Assembly (NCBI GenBank): GCA_904393115.1
Contig: CAJFMX010000011.1
Coordinates: 1-64,000, forward strand
Source: an uncultured Clostridia bacterium
GTDB lineage: Bacteria > Bacillota > Clostridia > Christensenellales > UBA1750
Direction: 5' to 3'
Length of the DNA: 64,000 nt
A program made the position numbers and the translations under genes. Positions 1 to 8,418 of this stretch are shown piece after piece. Within the stretch, counting starts at the first letter, position 1. The number at the start of each line of letters is the position of its first letter. A model generated the notes under the pieces. The model was not told the DNA's origin and did not search any database. It worked only from the letters and a program-made list of their open reading frames with translations.

Positions 1-1
1 G

Positions 2-892
2 GAATATGAAGCTGACTATTGCAAAGTTTTGAAAGAAAACCGCCCGGAATGGAATGTCATTTGTGCCGATGTCCACGATTTTGATGGGCGTCCATATAGG
101 GGCGTAGATTTACTTGCTGGTGGCGTTCCTTGCCCGCCCTTTTCTGTTGCGGGCAAACAGCTTGGAAAAGATGATGAACGCGACTTGTTCCCGGAAGCGA
201 TCCGGCTTATTGGGGAAATTAAACCAAGAGCTGTCATGTTGGAAAATGTTCGTGGGTTCTTGGACCCTGGGTTTGATGAATACAGAGAGCATATCTTTTC
301 CGAAATCAAGAAACTTGGCTATGTCACTCACATTAAACTGCTCAACGCATCCAATTTTGGAGTTCCGCAGCTGCGGCCAAGAGTTGTGATTGTTGGAGTA
401 CGGAAAGATCAGCTCGGCGCGTTTGCTTATCCCGAAGAAAAGTCGGACAGTGCGCCTACTGTCGGGAAAGTGCTGTACGACTTGATGGCTGAGAATGGAT
501 GGGAAAAAGCCAAGGAATGGGCGGCTCATGCCGATCGGATTGCCCCCACCTTAGTCGGTGGCTCAAAAAAGCATGGCGGGCCTGATCTCGGCCCCACACG
601 AGCCAGGAACGCATGGGCCGAACTCGGAGTTGATGGACGGGGGATTGCCAACGAAGCTCCGTCTGCCGGATTTGAGGGAATGCCCCGTTTGACAAGCCGG
701 ATGATGGCCAGAATTCAGGGGTTTCCGGACACATGGACCTTTGGTAAACGAAAGACTTTGGCTTGCCGCATGATTGGCAACGCTTTTCCACCCCCGGTTG
801 CCCAAGCAGTAGGAGAAAAAATTAAGGAGTGTCTTGAGTATGGATGCGCTGATTGCAAACGCGAGATTCCACTTTCACAAGCAGTTATTTGA
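2..892 (+). CDS. DNA (cytosine-5) methyltransferase, 5' end outside window
   Basis: C5-cytosine DNA methyltransferase, expected to be the protective partner of the endonuclease that follows. The reading frame is open to the first base of the window, so the N-terminal SAM-binding part is missing; the TTG at 29 is only the first possible internal start. Visible family motifs in order are GGVPCPPFS (motif IV, catalytic Cys), MLENVRGF (motif VI), RPRVVIVG (motif VIII) and MIGNAFPPPVAQA (motif X). The end overlaps the next gene by about 50 bases in another frame, which indicates tight co-expression. The target is inferred to be GCCGGC from the neighbouring endonuclease. Base composition is AT-richer than the rest of the window, pointing to transfer. 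Confidence 0.95.
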   Translation, partial: EYEADYCKVLKENRPEWNVICADVHDFDGRPYRGVDLLAGGVPCPPFSVAGKQLGKDDERDLFPEAIRLIGEIKPRAVMLENVRGFLDPGFDEYREHIFSEIKKLGYVTHIKLLNASNFGVPQLRPRVVIVGVRKDQLGAFAYPEEKSDSAPTVGKVLYDLMAENGWEKAKEWAAHADRIAPTLVGGSKKHGGPDLGPTRARNAWAELGVDGRGIANEAPSAGFEGMPRLTSRMMARIQGFPDTWTFGKRKTLACRMIGNAFPPPVAQAVGEKIKECLEYGCADCKREIPLSQAVI

Positions 893-1715
893 AACAAATA
901 CGCTGACTTTAACTTCGGCCGGAGTGGCGTCCAACGCCGATACCAGTAGCCGCAGCTCCAAGGCAATAGCCCGCAGGATTGTTGATATTCTGGTAGATGA
1001 GCAGCATCATGCGGTTTCAATGGTTGATAAGATTTCCGGTCAGACGCTTGGTAAGCAATTTGAGACTTTGACTATGGATTTCTTGCGGGAAACTTTTCCA
1101 AATCTCCAAAACCTTCGCCCTGGGCGCTGGACAATCCTTCAACTCGGCAATAACAATAAGCTGAAAACCAGCGATTTTGCCCAGTATGAGCATCTGGCAT
1201 ACTTGAATGAGCTTACTGCGCAGAACGCTCAGTTGGCTGCTGCATTGGGAAACGATTACTTAGTTGCGCCGGATGTGGTCATCTACCGTGACCTATACGA
1301 AGATAGCGAAATCAATGCTGCCCAGTGTATCGTTGATGGCGATGTTAGCAAAATGGCGGATATTCGCAAGGCAAACGGCGGAAAACCGTTGCTTCACGCC
1401 AGCGTATCTGCCAAGTACACCATGCGGAGTGACCGGGCGCAAAATAGCCGGACTGAGGCTCTGAATTTAATTCGTAACAGGAAGGGACATCTGCCCCACA
1501 TTGTTGTAGTGACAGCGGAGCCGATGCCAAACCGGCTTGCCTCACTTGCTTTAGGAACGGGTGATATTGACTGCGTTTATCACTTTGCCCTTTATGAGCT
1601 GATTCGTGCTGTAAAAGAAGTAGGGTCCGAGGATGCAGCTGAAACTTTGGAAACGCTAGTTCAAGGGAAGCGGTTGAAAGATATTTCCGACCTTCCGCTG
1701 GATTTGGCTGTATAA
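840..1715 (+). CDS. NgoMIV-type type II restriction endonuclease (predicted GCCGGC)
   Basis: Type II restriction endonuclease of the NgoMIV/Cfr10I group, 291 aa (NgoMIV is 286). The active-site residues known for NgoMIV (E70, D140, S185, K187, E201) map at a constant +5 offset to E75, D145, S190, K192 and E206, and the base-reading RSDR segment after the S-x-K motif is present. The C-terminus GKRLKDISDLPLDLAV matches my recollection of NgoMIV. Cleavage at G/CCGGC is therefore predicted. ATG 840 was chosen over TTG 834 because AAGGAG at 824-829 lies 10 bases before ATG but only 4 before TTG. The gene overlaps the methyltransferase at its start, and its stop codon overlaps the vsr start (TAATG). 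Confidence 0.93.
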   Translation: MDALIANARFHFHKQLFETNTLTLTSAGVASNADTSSRSSKAIARRIVDILVDEQHHAVSMVDKISGQTLGKQFETLTMDFLRETFPNLQNLRPGRWTILQLGNNNKLKTSDFAQYEHLAYLNELTAQNAQLAAALGNDYLVAPDVVIYRDLYEDSEINAAQCIVDGDVSKMADIRKANGGKPLLHASVSAKYTMRSDRAQNSRTEALNLIRNRKGHLPHIVVVTAEPMPNRLASLALGTGDIDCVYHFALYELIRAVKEVGSEDAAETLETLVQGKRLKDISDLPLDLAV

Positions 1716-2131
1716 TGGCTGATACGATCTCTTCTGACCGGAGAAGTAAAATCATGTCCCACATAAAGAGCAAGGATACCAGCATTGAGATGATGGTACG
1801 CCGCCGCCTCTTTGCAATGGGATACCGGTACCGGGTCAATTATAAGGCGCTGCCGGGCAAGCCTGATATTGTCTTTACCAAGAAGAGAATAGCCATTTTC
1901 ATTCACGGATGCTACTGGCACGGGCATGACTGTGGAAGCCGGTACGCCCATACGAGTCAGTCAAACAAAACATATTGGGGACCTAAAATAGAGCGAACAA
2001 AGCAACGAGATCAGGAGCATATTCAAGAGCTGGAAGCCAATGGCTGGAAAGTGATTGTACTTTGGGAATGTGAGATTAAAAACCATTTAGAGTTAACAAT
2101 AGCTGATTTAATCGAAAAGATTGAAAATTAA
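1715..2131 (+). CDS. vsr: very short patch repair (Vsr) endonuclease
   Basis: DNA mismatch endonuclease that nicks 5' of the T in T:G mismatches left by deamination of 5-methylcytosine, here presumably protecting the methylated sites of the neighbouring system. At 138 aa it has normal family length. Residues fall at the same numbers as in E. coli Vsr: D51 (LPGKPDIVF), H64 and H69 (IHGCYWHGHDC), and zinc ligands H71 and C73, with a later Cys in LWECE. Its ATG overlaps the endonuclease stop, so the two are translationally coupled. A Vsr beside a C5 methyltransferase is a common arrangement and supports 5mC as the modification. Confidence 0.96.
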   Translation: MADTISSDRRSKIMSHIKSKDTSIEMMVRRRLFAMGYRYRVNYKALPGKPDIVFTKKRIAIFIHGCYWHGHDCGSRYAHTSQSNKTYWGPKIERTKQRDQEHIQELEANGWKVIVLWECEIKNHLELTIADLIEKIEN

Positions 2132-2239
2132 TAATAAATCTGTATAGAAATCTGCCTTTAGCAATAAGCTCTATATTCGTGTCCATAAGAATACCCCTTG
2201 TAGATAATGTGAGATTGGTTCCGAGGTGAAACTACGATA

Positions 2240-4453
2240 ATGATTACATCAATACTAATGAAAAATTGTGCTACATATCCGTCAACGGGGGTATCTATTG
2301 ACAATTGTCAAAAAGTTAATTTCTTCTATGGACCAAACGGAAGTGGTAAATCGACTATTAGTAATTTTTTGAACAACCAAAATGATCCTCAATATTCTTC
2401 TTGTACAGTGCAATGGGAAAACGGCTCTGTACTTGATATTGCGGTATATAATCGGGAGTTTCGCACGCGGCATTTTCAAGAAGATATTGATGGCGTTTTT
2501 ACTTTGGGCGAGGCTACCATTGAAGAAGTGAAAGCCCTTGAAGATTTAAAGCGAGATAGAGAGATAAAGAGTCAAGATTTGGCTGCTCGAAAAGCAGCGC
2601 TTGCTAAAAAAGTAGCGGAAGAGCAGGCGCACAAAGAAAATTTCCGCGATACTGTGTGGAATGTGATCCTTAAGCAGAATGAAACTGACTTTCAAGAAGT
2701 GTTTCGCGGCTTTAGAGGGAACAAAGAAAAGTTTATGAATGAGGTAATTAGGCGCTATAATATTTCTCATTCATCGTCTGAAACAAAAGATGATTTGCGA
2801 AAACGAGCAGCGACCCTTTTTGCAAAACGCCCAGAACGATGTGAATCTTTGTCCCCTCTGTCCGAGAAACTCTTGTCTATGATTGACGCTGTCGAAAATG
2901 ATCCGATTTGGGAAAAAGTAATCGTTGGAAACAAGGATATTCCTATTGCTAACCTTATAGAATTTCTTGGAAATGCAGACTGGGTGAATAAAGGCCGTTC
3001 ATACATTCGAGAAAATGGTGTATGCCCTTTTTGTCAGCAGAAAACAATTTCAGAAGATTTTAGGAAACAGATCGAATCTTTCTTCAGCGGTGAATATGAT
3101 GCTAATATCGAATATATAAGAAAACTAAAGGCAGTATATGAAGAAGCTTCTAAGCAATTGCTAGATTATCTTCAATGTGTAGTTTCAAATGCACTTGCTG
3201 TATCAGTCGGAAATATTGATGTTAAAAGATTTAGTTCTTTGAACGATATTTTACAATCAAAATTTGCAAGCACTCTGGCTTCAATGTCTTTCAAAGAGAA
3301 AGAAGCCGGCACGAAAATAACTATAGCTCGAAGTTCTAGCGAAATAACTGAAATATTATCCATTATTTCAACAGCAAACACGGAAATAGCAAAACATAAT
3401 CAAATGGTTGACCACATAAATGAAGAAAGGTTGGTATTGGTTGATGCTGTTTGGACATTTTTAATGGATGAACAAGAGGCGTTGATTGCTGGCTACTTAG
3501 GCGATATACCCAATTTCAATAAAGCCAAACAGGGAATGCAGAAAGGTATAGATATTTGCAAGCAACAGTTAGATGATCTAGACAACAAGATAATCGAGGC
3601 AGGAAAGAATATCACGAGTGTTCAACCAACTGTCGATGAAATTAATCGTTCCCTTAAGGCTTACGGTTTTACAAATTTTCGGATTGCACCCTCACCAAAT
3701 AAAGAGAATTGCTATCAAATCCAAAGACTAGACGGAACACTTGCAACAACCACGCTCAGTGAAGGAGAAGAAACATTTATAACATTTTTATATTTTCTTC
3801 AACTCGCCAAGGGTTCAGTTGAGGAATCCAAAGTATCAGCAAAGAAAGTTTTGGTTTTAGATGATCCAATTTGTAGTCTTGATAGTACAGTTCTTTACAT
3901 TGTAAGCTCAATGGTAAAATCTCTAATCAAGGAAATCCGAAATGGCATATCGGATGTAGAGCAAATATTTATTCTTACTCATAATGTGTTCTTTCACAAG
4001 GAAGCATCCTTTGTAGATGGACGAACAGCGGAACTCAATGATGTGAATTATTGGATAATAAGTAAAGATAATAACATATCATCTATACGAGCATTCGGAA
4101 AAATCAATCCGATTAAAACATCATACGAGCTTTTATGGCAAGAACTCAAAAACAATGAAAATGCTTCACTTGTAACTACGCAGAATATTATGAGGCGAAT
4201 CATTGAAAACTATTTTAGCATTCTAGGGAAAAATGTTGACGATGCCATTGTTGATTCATTCGATACACCAGAAGATAAAATGATTTGCCGCTCGCTTATA
4301 AGTTGGATAAACGATGGTTCACATTCAATACCGGATGACCTATATATTGACAGCTATACTGATTCTGTTGACCGGTATAAATGTATTTTTCGAGAAATTT
4401 TTATAAGGATGCACCACGAAGCTCATTATAAAATGATGATGGGAGAGCCTTAA
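2240..4453 (+). CDS. AAA_13-type ATPase, candidate RloC-like anticodon nuclease
   Basis: Large ABC/SMC-type ATPase of 737 aa. Seen: Walker A GPNGSGKST at 31-39, coiled-coil-like stretches, a CPFC pair at 262-265 resembling the zinc hook of RloC, an ABC signature LSEGEE near 506-511, Walker B VLVLDD ending at 542, and an H-loop LTHN at about 581. In the C-terminus R652-x3-E656 and H695 (NDGSHS) resemble the Arg-Glu-His triad of PrrC/RloC anticodon nucleases. Length, hook position and C-terminal triad fit RloC better than PrrC, which is about half the size. It starts 108 bases after vsr with its own GAGGTG ribosome site. If the call is right, it would cut tRNA when restriction is disabled. A plain AAA_13 ATPase remains possible. 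Confidence 0.7.
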   Translation: MITSILMKNCATYPSTGVSIDNCQKVNFFYGPNGSGKSTISNFLNNQNDPQYSSCTVQWENGSVLDIAVYNREFRTRHFQEDIDGVFTLGEATIEEVKALEDLKRDREIKSQDLAARKAALAKKVAEEQAHKENFRDTVWNVILKQNETDFQEVFRGFRGNKEKFMNEVIRRYNISHSSSETKDDLRKRAATLFAKRPERCESLSPLSEKLLSMIDAVENDPIWEKVIVGNKDIPIANLIEFLGNADWVNKGRSYIRENGVCPFCQQKTISEDFRKQIESFFSGEYDANIEYIRKLKAVYEEASKQLLDYLQCVVSNALAVSVGNIDVKRFSSLNDILQSKFASTLASMSFKEKEAGTKITIARSSSEITEILSIISTANTEIAKHNQMVDHINEERLVLVDAVWTFLMDEQEALIAGYLGDIPNFNKAKQGMQKGIDICKQQLDDLDNKIIEAGKNITSVQPTVDEINRSLKAYGFTNFRIAPSPNKENCYQIQRLDGTLATTTLSEGEETFITFLYFLQLAKGSVEESKVSAKKVLVLDDPICSLDSTVLYIVSSMVKSLIKEIRNGISDVEQIFILTHNVFFHKEASFVDGRTAELNDVNYWIISKDNNISSIRAFGKINPIKTSYELLWQELKNNENASLVTTQNIMRRIIENYFSILGKNVDDAIVDSFDTPEDKMICRSLISWINDGSHSIPDDLYIDSYTDSVDRYKCIFREIFIRMHHEAHYKMMMGEP

Positions 4454-5069
4454 AATCTTTCGTAGTTCTTGTGATTTATGGCAACACCATGGCAACAAAA
4501 AATCAGATAGCCCAAACTATCTGGATAATGGAAACAATGCAAATACTCTGAGCTAAATCTCATAAGCAAATCCGTTTAGAATATGGCTGACGGGAGCGAG
4601 TGGGAATAATGGCTGAAACGGCTGGAAGCCGCATGATCCCTACATTTTTTGCTGCCTGCATTTGCCCGTGGCAGTATTTTGGCATGAAAATCCGGAAACG
4701 CAAAAGAGCCCTCGGCCACCAGGTCGGGGCTCTTTTTGCTGGACAAATATTTCTACGGCTGTGGAGTCCCGGCGGCAGGGATTGGGCGCACGAGCGGAAA
4801 TACCCTCTGCCGCCTATAGCCAGGCGCCAGTGCATGGGGTTCCTGGTGATCTTTGGGCAAGCGGAGCGAAAAAAAGTTTGAAGAGACCCGAGAGAGCCTC
4901 CCCCCCTGCCGTCTGCAGGCAATACGACGAGGCAAAACCCTATCGCGGCGGAAAATGGGCCCTGTTTTCACCGACCGATGCGACGGAATTGGCGGCGGCC
5001 GAATCGAAAGCCGCCGCTCCGATCGCCCGCGGCGGAATAGTCCGCTTCGCAGAAAGGTCCGCACAGGAA
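4454..5069. other. intergenic boundary of the defence island
   Basis: About 600 bases without a convincing gene. The AT-rich composition of the island gives way to the GC-rich chromosome around 4600-4800. It contains the terminator at 4702-4737. A short open frame on + (4600-4881) runs straight through that terminator hairpin and has no recognisable protein features, so it is not called. No integrase or clear attachment repeat was recognised here; the other island edge lies outside the window. Confidence 0.6.
4702..4737 (+). terminator. intrinsic terminator downstream of the defence island
   Basis: Perfect 9-bp arms AAAGAGCCC (4703-4711) and GGGCTCTTT (4727-4735), with further T residues to 4737. 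It lies about 250 bases beyond the ATPase stop and would end read-through from the island. Confidence 0.8.
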
Positions 5070-5107
5070 AAAGCGCCGCGCCCTGTTTTAGACAGGGCGC
5101 GGCGCTT
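5064..5107 (-). terminator. terminator of the aldo/keto reductase operon
   Basis: Long inverted repeat with arms around 5070-5085 and 5092-5107 (core GCGCCGCGCCCTG), followed on the minus strand by a run of five T residues. It sits 28 bases past the stop of the reductase at 5135. Confidence 0.9.
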
Positions 5108-5134
5108 TGCGCGAGGGTCTCCCCTGCTCTGCGG

Positions 5135-6049
5135 TCAGGGCAGGGTGTTGCCCGCGGCCAGGTAGAGGTCGTACCACTCCTGGCGCGTCAGGACGATGTC
5201 CGGCGCGCGCAGGCAGTCGCGCAGGCGGTCCAGGTTCATCGTGCCCACGATCGGCTGCAGGCGCGCGGGATGCCGCAGCAGCCAGGCCAGCGCGATGGTC
5301 GTGTTGGAGACGCCGTACTTCTCGGCGAGCTTGTCGATGGCCGCGTTGAGCTCCGGGTACTTTTCGCTCCCCAGGAACACGCCGCCAAAGAAGCCGTACT
5401 GGAAGGGCGACCAGGGCTGGATCGTGATGTCGTTCAGGCGGCAGTAGTCCAGGACCGAGCCGTCGCGGTCCACGGCGGCCTCCTCGCCCGTGTTGACGTG
5501 GATGCCCGCGGAGATCGGCGTGCAGCAGGCCAGGGAGAGCTGGATCTGGTTGGCCGCGATCGGCATGGGCATGTACTTCTGCAGGAGCTGCATCTGCATC
5601 GGGTTCTGGTTGGAGACGCCGAAGTGGCGCACCTTGCCGCTGGCCTTGAGCTCGCAGAAGGCCTCGGCGACCTCCTCCGGCTCCATGAGCGCATCCGGGC
5701 GGTGCAGGAGCAGCACGTCCAGGTACTCCACCTTCAGGCGCTTGAGGCTCTCGTCCACGCTGCGCAGGATGTGCTCGCGGGAGAAGTCGTAGCGCTTGCC
5801 CGGGACGATGCCGCACTTGGACTGGATGATCAGCTCCTCCCGCGGAATGCCCGCGATGGCCTTGCCGAAGAGCTCCTCGCAGGTGCCGCCGCCGTAGATG
5901 TCCGCGTGGTCGAAGAAGTTCGCGCCGTATTCCAGCGCCGTGCGGACGTAGGTTTGCGCGCCGCGCTCGTCCAGCGCGGTCAGGCGCATGCAGCCCAGCG
6001 CGACCGCCGGCACCGCAAGGCCCGTCTTGCCAAGGGGAATGGTTCGCAT
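5135..6049 (-). CDS. aldo/keto reductase (YdhF-like)
   Basis: NAD(P)H-dependent oxidoreductase of the aldo/keto reductase superfamily, 304 aa, probably acting on a sugar-derived carbonyl in the cytosol. The catalytic tetrad is visible: Asp and Tyr in FDHADIYGG, Lys in IIQSKCGI and His in LLLHRPD. The C-terminal segment PIVGTMNLDRLRDC is the usual cofactor-binding region. Overall pattern resembles E. coli YdhF. It is the last gene of a minus-strand group and follows another aldo/keto reductase after 22 bases, so the two are probably co-transcribed. The substrate cannot be read from sequence. Confidence 0.92.
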   Translation of the reverse strand: MRTIPLGKTGLAVPAVALGCMRLTALDERGAQTYVRTALEYGANFFDHADIYGGGTCEELFGKAIAGIPREELIIQSKCGIVPGKRYDFSREHILRSVDESLKRLKVEYLDVLLLHRPDALMEPEEVAEAFCELKASGKVRHFGVSNQNPMQMQLLQKYMPMPIAANQIQLSLACCTPISAGIHVNTGEEAAVDRDGSVLDYCRLNDITIQPWSPFQYGFFGGVFLGSEKYPELNAAIDKLAEKYGVSNTTIALAWLLRHPARLQPIVGTMNLDRLRDCLRAPDIVLTRQEWYDLYLAAGNTLP

Positions 6050-6071
6050 GTCTCTCGTCCTCCTCGTCGGT

Positions 6072-7205
6072 TTAGTTGCCGAGCGCCTCGTGCGCCGCGC
6101 GGAGCTGCTCGCGGATGTGCAGGTGCTGGGGGCACTTCTTCTCGCAGGCGCCGCACTGCACGCAGGCGGCCGCGTTCTGGAAGTTCAGCCAGGGCTCCTT
6201 GCCGATGCGGGCGTAGTTGTCCCGGGCGAACTTGGTCAGGCCGTAGACCCGGTGGTAGTTCATCATCTTGAAGATCTCCGGGATGTTGATGCCCTTGGGG
6301 CAGGGCATGCAGTAATTGCAGCCCGTGCAGTAGAGGTCCGCCAGGCGCCGGTTCTCCTCGAGCGAGGCGGCGATGCGCGCCTCCTCCTCCGGGGTCAGGG
6401 GCTCCATGTTGCTGGCCACGGCGGCGTTCTCCTCCACCATGTCCATGGAGCTCATGCCGGACAGGGCGATGTTGACGTTCCTGTTGTTCATCACAAAGCG
6501 CAGGGCCATCTCCGCCGAGGACTGCACCTTGCCCGGCAGCAGGTCCTGGATGACCTTGGAGGGCGCGCCCAGGCGGCCGCCGCCCACCGGGCCCATGATG
6601 GTCACGCCCAGGCCCTGCTCGTGCGCGTAGGCGATGGCGTCCTCGTTTGCGCGGTCGAGCAGGTTGTACTGGCAGAGCACCGAGGCAAAGACGCCCTCGC
6701 CGCGCTGGATGATCTCGATCATGTTCTCCGGCGCATCGTGGAAGGAGAAGGAGATGTGGCGGATCACGCCCGCATCGCGCAGCTTCCGGGCGCGGGCCAT
6801 GGGGCCGTCCGGCGTGTCGAGGCGCTCGACAAAGGTCTTGAGCGAGATGCCCCACATGTGGTAGAAGTCGATGTAGTCGGTGTCCAGCTTCTTCAGGGAG
6901 GTTTCGAGCTTGCGCTCCAAGTCGTCGCCGGAGGCCTCCTCGCTGGGGTACTTGGTGGACAGGTAGACCTTGTCCCGCCGGCCCTTGAGCGCCTTGCCCA
7001 CGATGATCTCGGACTGCTTCTCACAGTAGCCCGGCGCGGTGTCGAAGTAGTTGACCCCGAGCTCCATGGCCCGGTGCATCATGCGGATGCTCTCCTCCTC
7101 GTCGAAGACCTTCTTGCCGTCGACCTCCCGGCTCGGGAAACGCATGCACCCAAAACCCAGGCGGGCGACCTGGATGCCGGTCCTGCCAAATTCCGTGTAC
7201 TGCAC
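6072..7205 (-). CDS. aldo/keto reductase with C-terminal 4Fe-4S ferredoxin domain
   Basis: Two-part protein of 377 aa. Residues 1 to about 280 form an aldo/keto reductase barrel (GFGCMRFP start, FDTAPGY, YLSTKYPS, DFYHMWG). The His of the usual tetrad is kept in YHMWG. The last 90 residues carry two cysteine clusters, CTGCNYCMPCPKG and CVQCGACEKKCPQ, typical of a 2x[4Fe-4S] ferredoxin-like domain. This fusion is widespread in anaerobic Firmicutes and suggests electron exchange with iron-sulphur carriers. The start is GTG at 7205, preceded by AAAGGGG. It is grouped with the reductase downstream. Confidence 0.92.
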   Translation of the reverse strand: MQYTEFGRTGIQVARLGFGCMRFPSREVDGKKVFDEEESIRMMHRAMELGVNYFDTAPGYCEKQSEIIVGKALKGRRDKVYLSTKYPSEEASGDDLERKLETSLKKLDTDYIDFYHMWGISLKTFVERLDTPDGPMARARKLRDAGVIRHISFSFHDAPENMIEIIQRGEGVFASVLCQYNLLDRANEDAIAYAHEQGLGVTIMGPVGGGRLGAPSKVIQDLLPGKVQSSAEMALRFVMNNRNVNIALSGMSSMDMVEENAAVASNMEPLTPEEEARIAASLEENRRLADLYCTGCNYCMPCPKGINIPEIFKMMNYHRVYGLTKFARDNYARIGKEPWLNFQNAAACVQCGACEKKCPQHLHIREQLRAAHEALGN

Positions 7206-7240
7206 AAATTCCGCCCCTTTCTAAAAGACGAGTATTCCGC

Positions 7241-7279
7241 AAAAAAAGCGCGGCGGCGCGTATCCGCACGCCGCCGCGC
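7241..7279 (-). terminator. terminator after the Gfo/Idh/MocA gene
   Basis: Arms GCGCGGCGGCG (7248-7258) and CGCCGCCGCGC (7269-7279), followed on the minus strand by seven T residues (7241-7247). It separates the ThuA-Gfo/Idh operon from the two reductases. Confidence 0.9.
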
Positions 7280-7287
7280 CAAGACGG

Positions 7288-8397
7288 TCAGTCGAGAATG
7301 CCGTGGATGGGGTTGTTGCGCATGGCTGCGCCGCGCTCGTAGTGGGTGGTCAGGTCGATGGCGCGGTTTTCGCGGCTGGCCTTCTCAAAGCCGGTCATGA
7401 TCTCCAGGACGTGGAGGGTCTGCGTCCAGCTGGCGCGGGCCGCGCGGCCGTCCGTTATGGCCTTGGCCATGTCCGCAAGGCCCAGGGCGCGGCTGTTCTC
7501 CTTGTAGTCGAAGAGCAGCGGCATCTCCATCAGCCCGCCCTGCTCCGGGCGCAGGAGCTTGATCGGCCCGCCGAAGGTGTTGGGGTCCGGGCAGATGAGG
7601 GTGCCCTTGGTGCCGTAGACCTCCAGGCGCGCCTGCCCCTCGTTGTAGACGTCGAAGGTGGTGAAGATCGTGCCCACCGCGCCGCAGTCAAAGTCCATGA
7701 TGCCGGTGACGTAGGTCGGCACGTCCACGGTGATGTCCGTGCCGCGCTTGGGCGCGCTGGTGATGGTGCGGTGCGGGAAGGTGGTCTTGGTGCGGCCCAT
7801 GAGGCTGCGCACGCCGCCCAGCAGGTTCACCAGCGCCGTGACGTAATACGGTCCCATGTCCAGCATGGGTCCGCCGCCGCGCTTGTAGTAGAACTCCGGG
7901 TCCGGATGCCAGCCCTCGTGGCCGCGGCAGATCATGAAGGCCGCCGCGCCCACCGGGTCGCCGATGAAGCCGTCGTCGATGAGCTTGCGGCAGGTCTGGA
8001 TGCCTGCGCCCAGGAACGTATCCGGCGCGCCGCCCAGGAACAGGCCCTTCTCCTTGGCGATCTGCACGAGCTCCTGCCCGAGCTCGAAGGTCGCGGCCAG
8101 GGGCTTTTCGGAGTAGACGTGCTTGCCCGCCAGCAGCGCGGGCTTGGTCACGCCGTAGTGCTCGTCCGGCCGGGTGAGGTTGAGGATGATGTCGACCTGC
8201 GGGTCGTCAAAGGCCTCGTACATGTCCTTGTAGATGCGGGGGACGTTCCACTTCTTGGCCGCGGCCTCCGCCTTTTCGCGCACGAGGTCGCACACGCCGG
8301 TCAGCTCGATCTCGTGGAAGGTCTCCGTGATGTTCTTCAGGTAAATGCCGCTGATGTCGCCGGTGCCGATCATCGCGATCTTGACGGTCTTGCTCAT
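7288..8397 (-). CDS. Gfo/Idh/MocA family oxidoreductase
   Basis: NAD(P)-dependent dehydrogenase of the glucose-fructose oxidoreductase/inositol dehydrogenase family, 369 aa. The N-terminal Rossmann segment reads IAMIGTGDIS, the family EKP motif appears as YSEKPLA, and the C-terminal half holds the alpha/beta substrate domain with GGGPMLDMGPYYV. It lies 21 bases downstream of a ThuA-like gene, a common pairing in sugar utilisation loci (thuAB-like), so the two probably oxidise a disaccharide or a keto-sugar together. GGGAGG is placed 9 bases before the ATG. Substrate unknown. Confidence 0.92.
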   Translation of the reverse strand: MSKTVKIAMIGTGDISGIYLKNITETFHEIELTGVCDLVREKAEAAAKKWNVPRIYKDMYEAFDDPQVDIILNLTRPDEHYGVTKPALLAGKHVYSEKPLAATFELGQELVQIAKEKGLFLGGAPDTFLGAGIQTCRKLIDDGFIGDPVGAAAFMICRGHEGWHPDPEFYYKRGGGPMLDMGPYYVTALVNLLGGVRSLMGRTKTTFPHRTITSAPKRGTDITVDVPTYVTGIMDFDCGAVGTIFTTFDVYNEGQARLEVYGTKGTLICPDPNTFGGPIKLLRPEQGGLMEMPLLFDYKENSRALGLADMAKAITDGRAARASWTQTLHVLEIMTGFEKASRENRAIDLTTHYERGAAMRNNPIHGILD

Positions 8398-8418
8398 TTT
8401 CGTGCTGCCTCCCTGGTC

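Noticed and set aside
4570-4640. Possible tRNA remnant (GGGAGCGAGTGGGAAT) near the island edge
   Set aside because: It cannot be folded into acceptor and anticodon arms and has no second copy in the window.
4600-4881. 93-codon + strand ORF
   Set aside because: It runs through a strong terminator hairpin and has no recognisable protein features.
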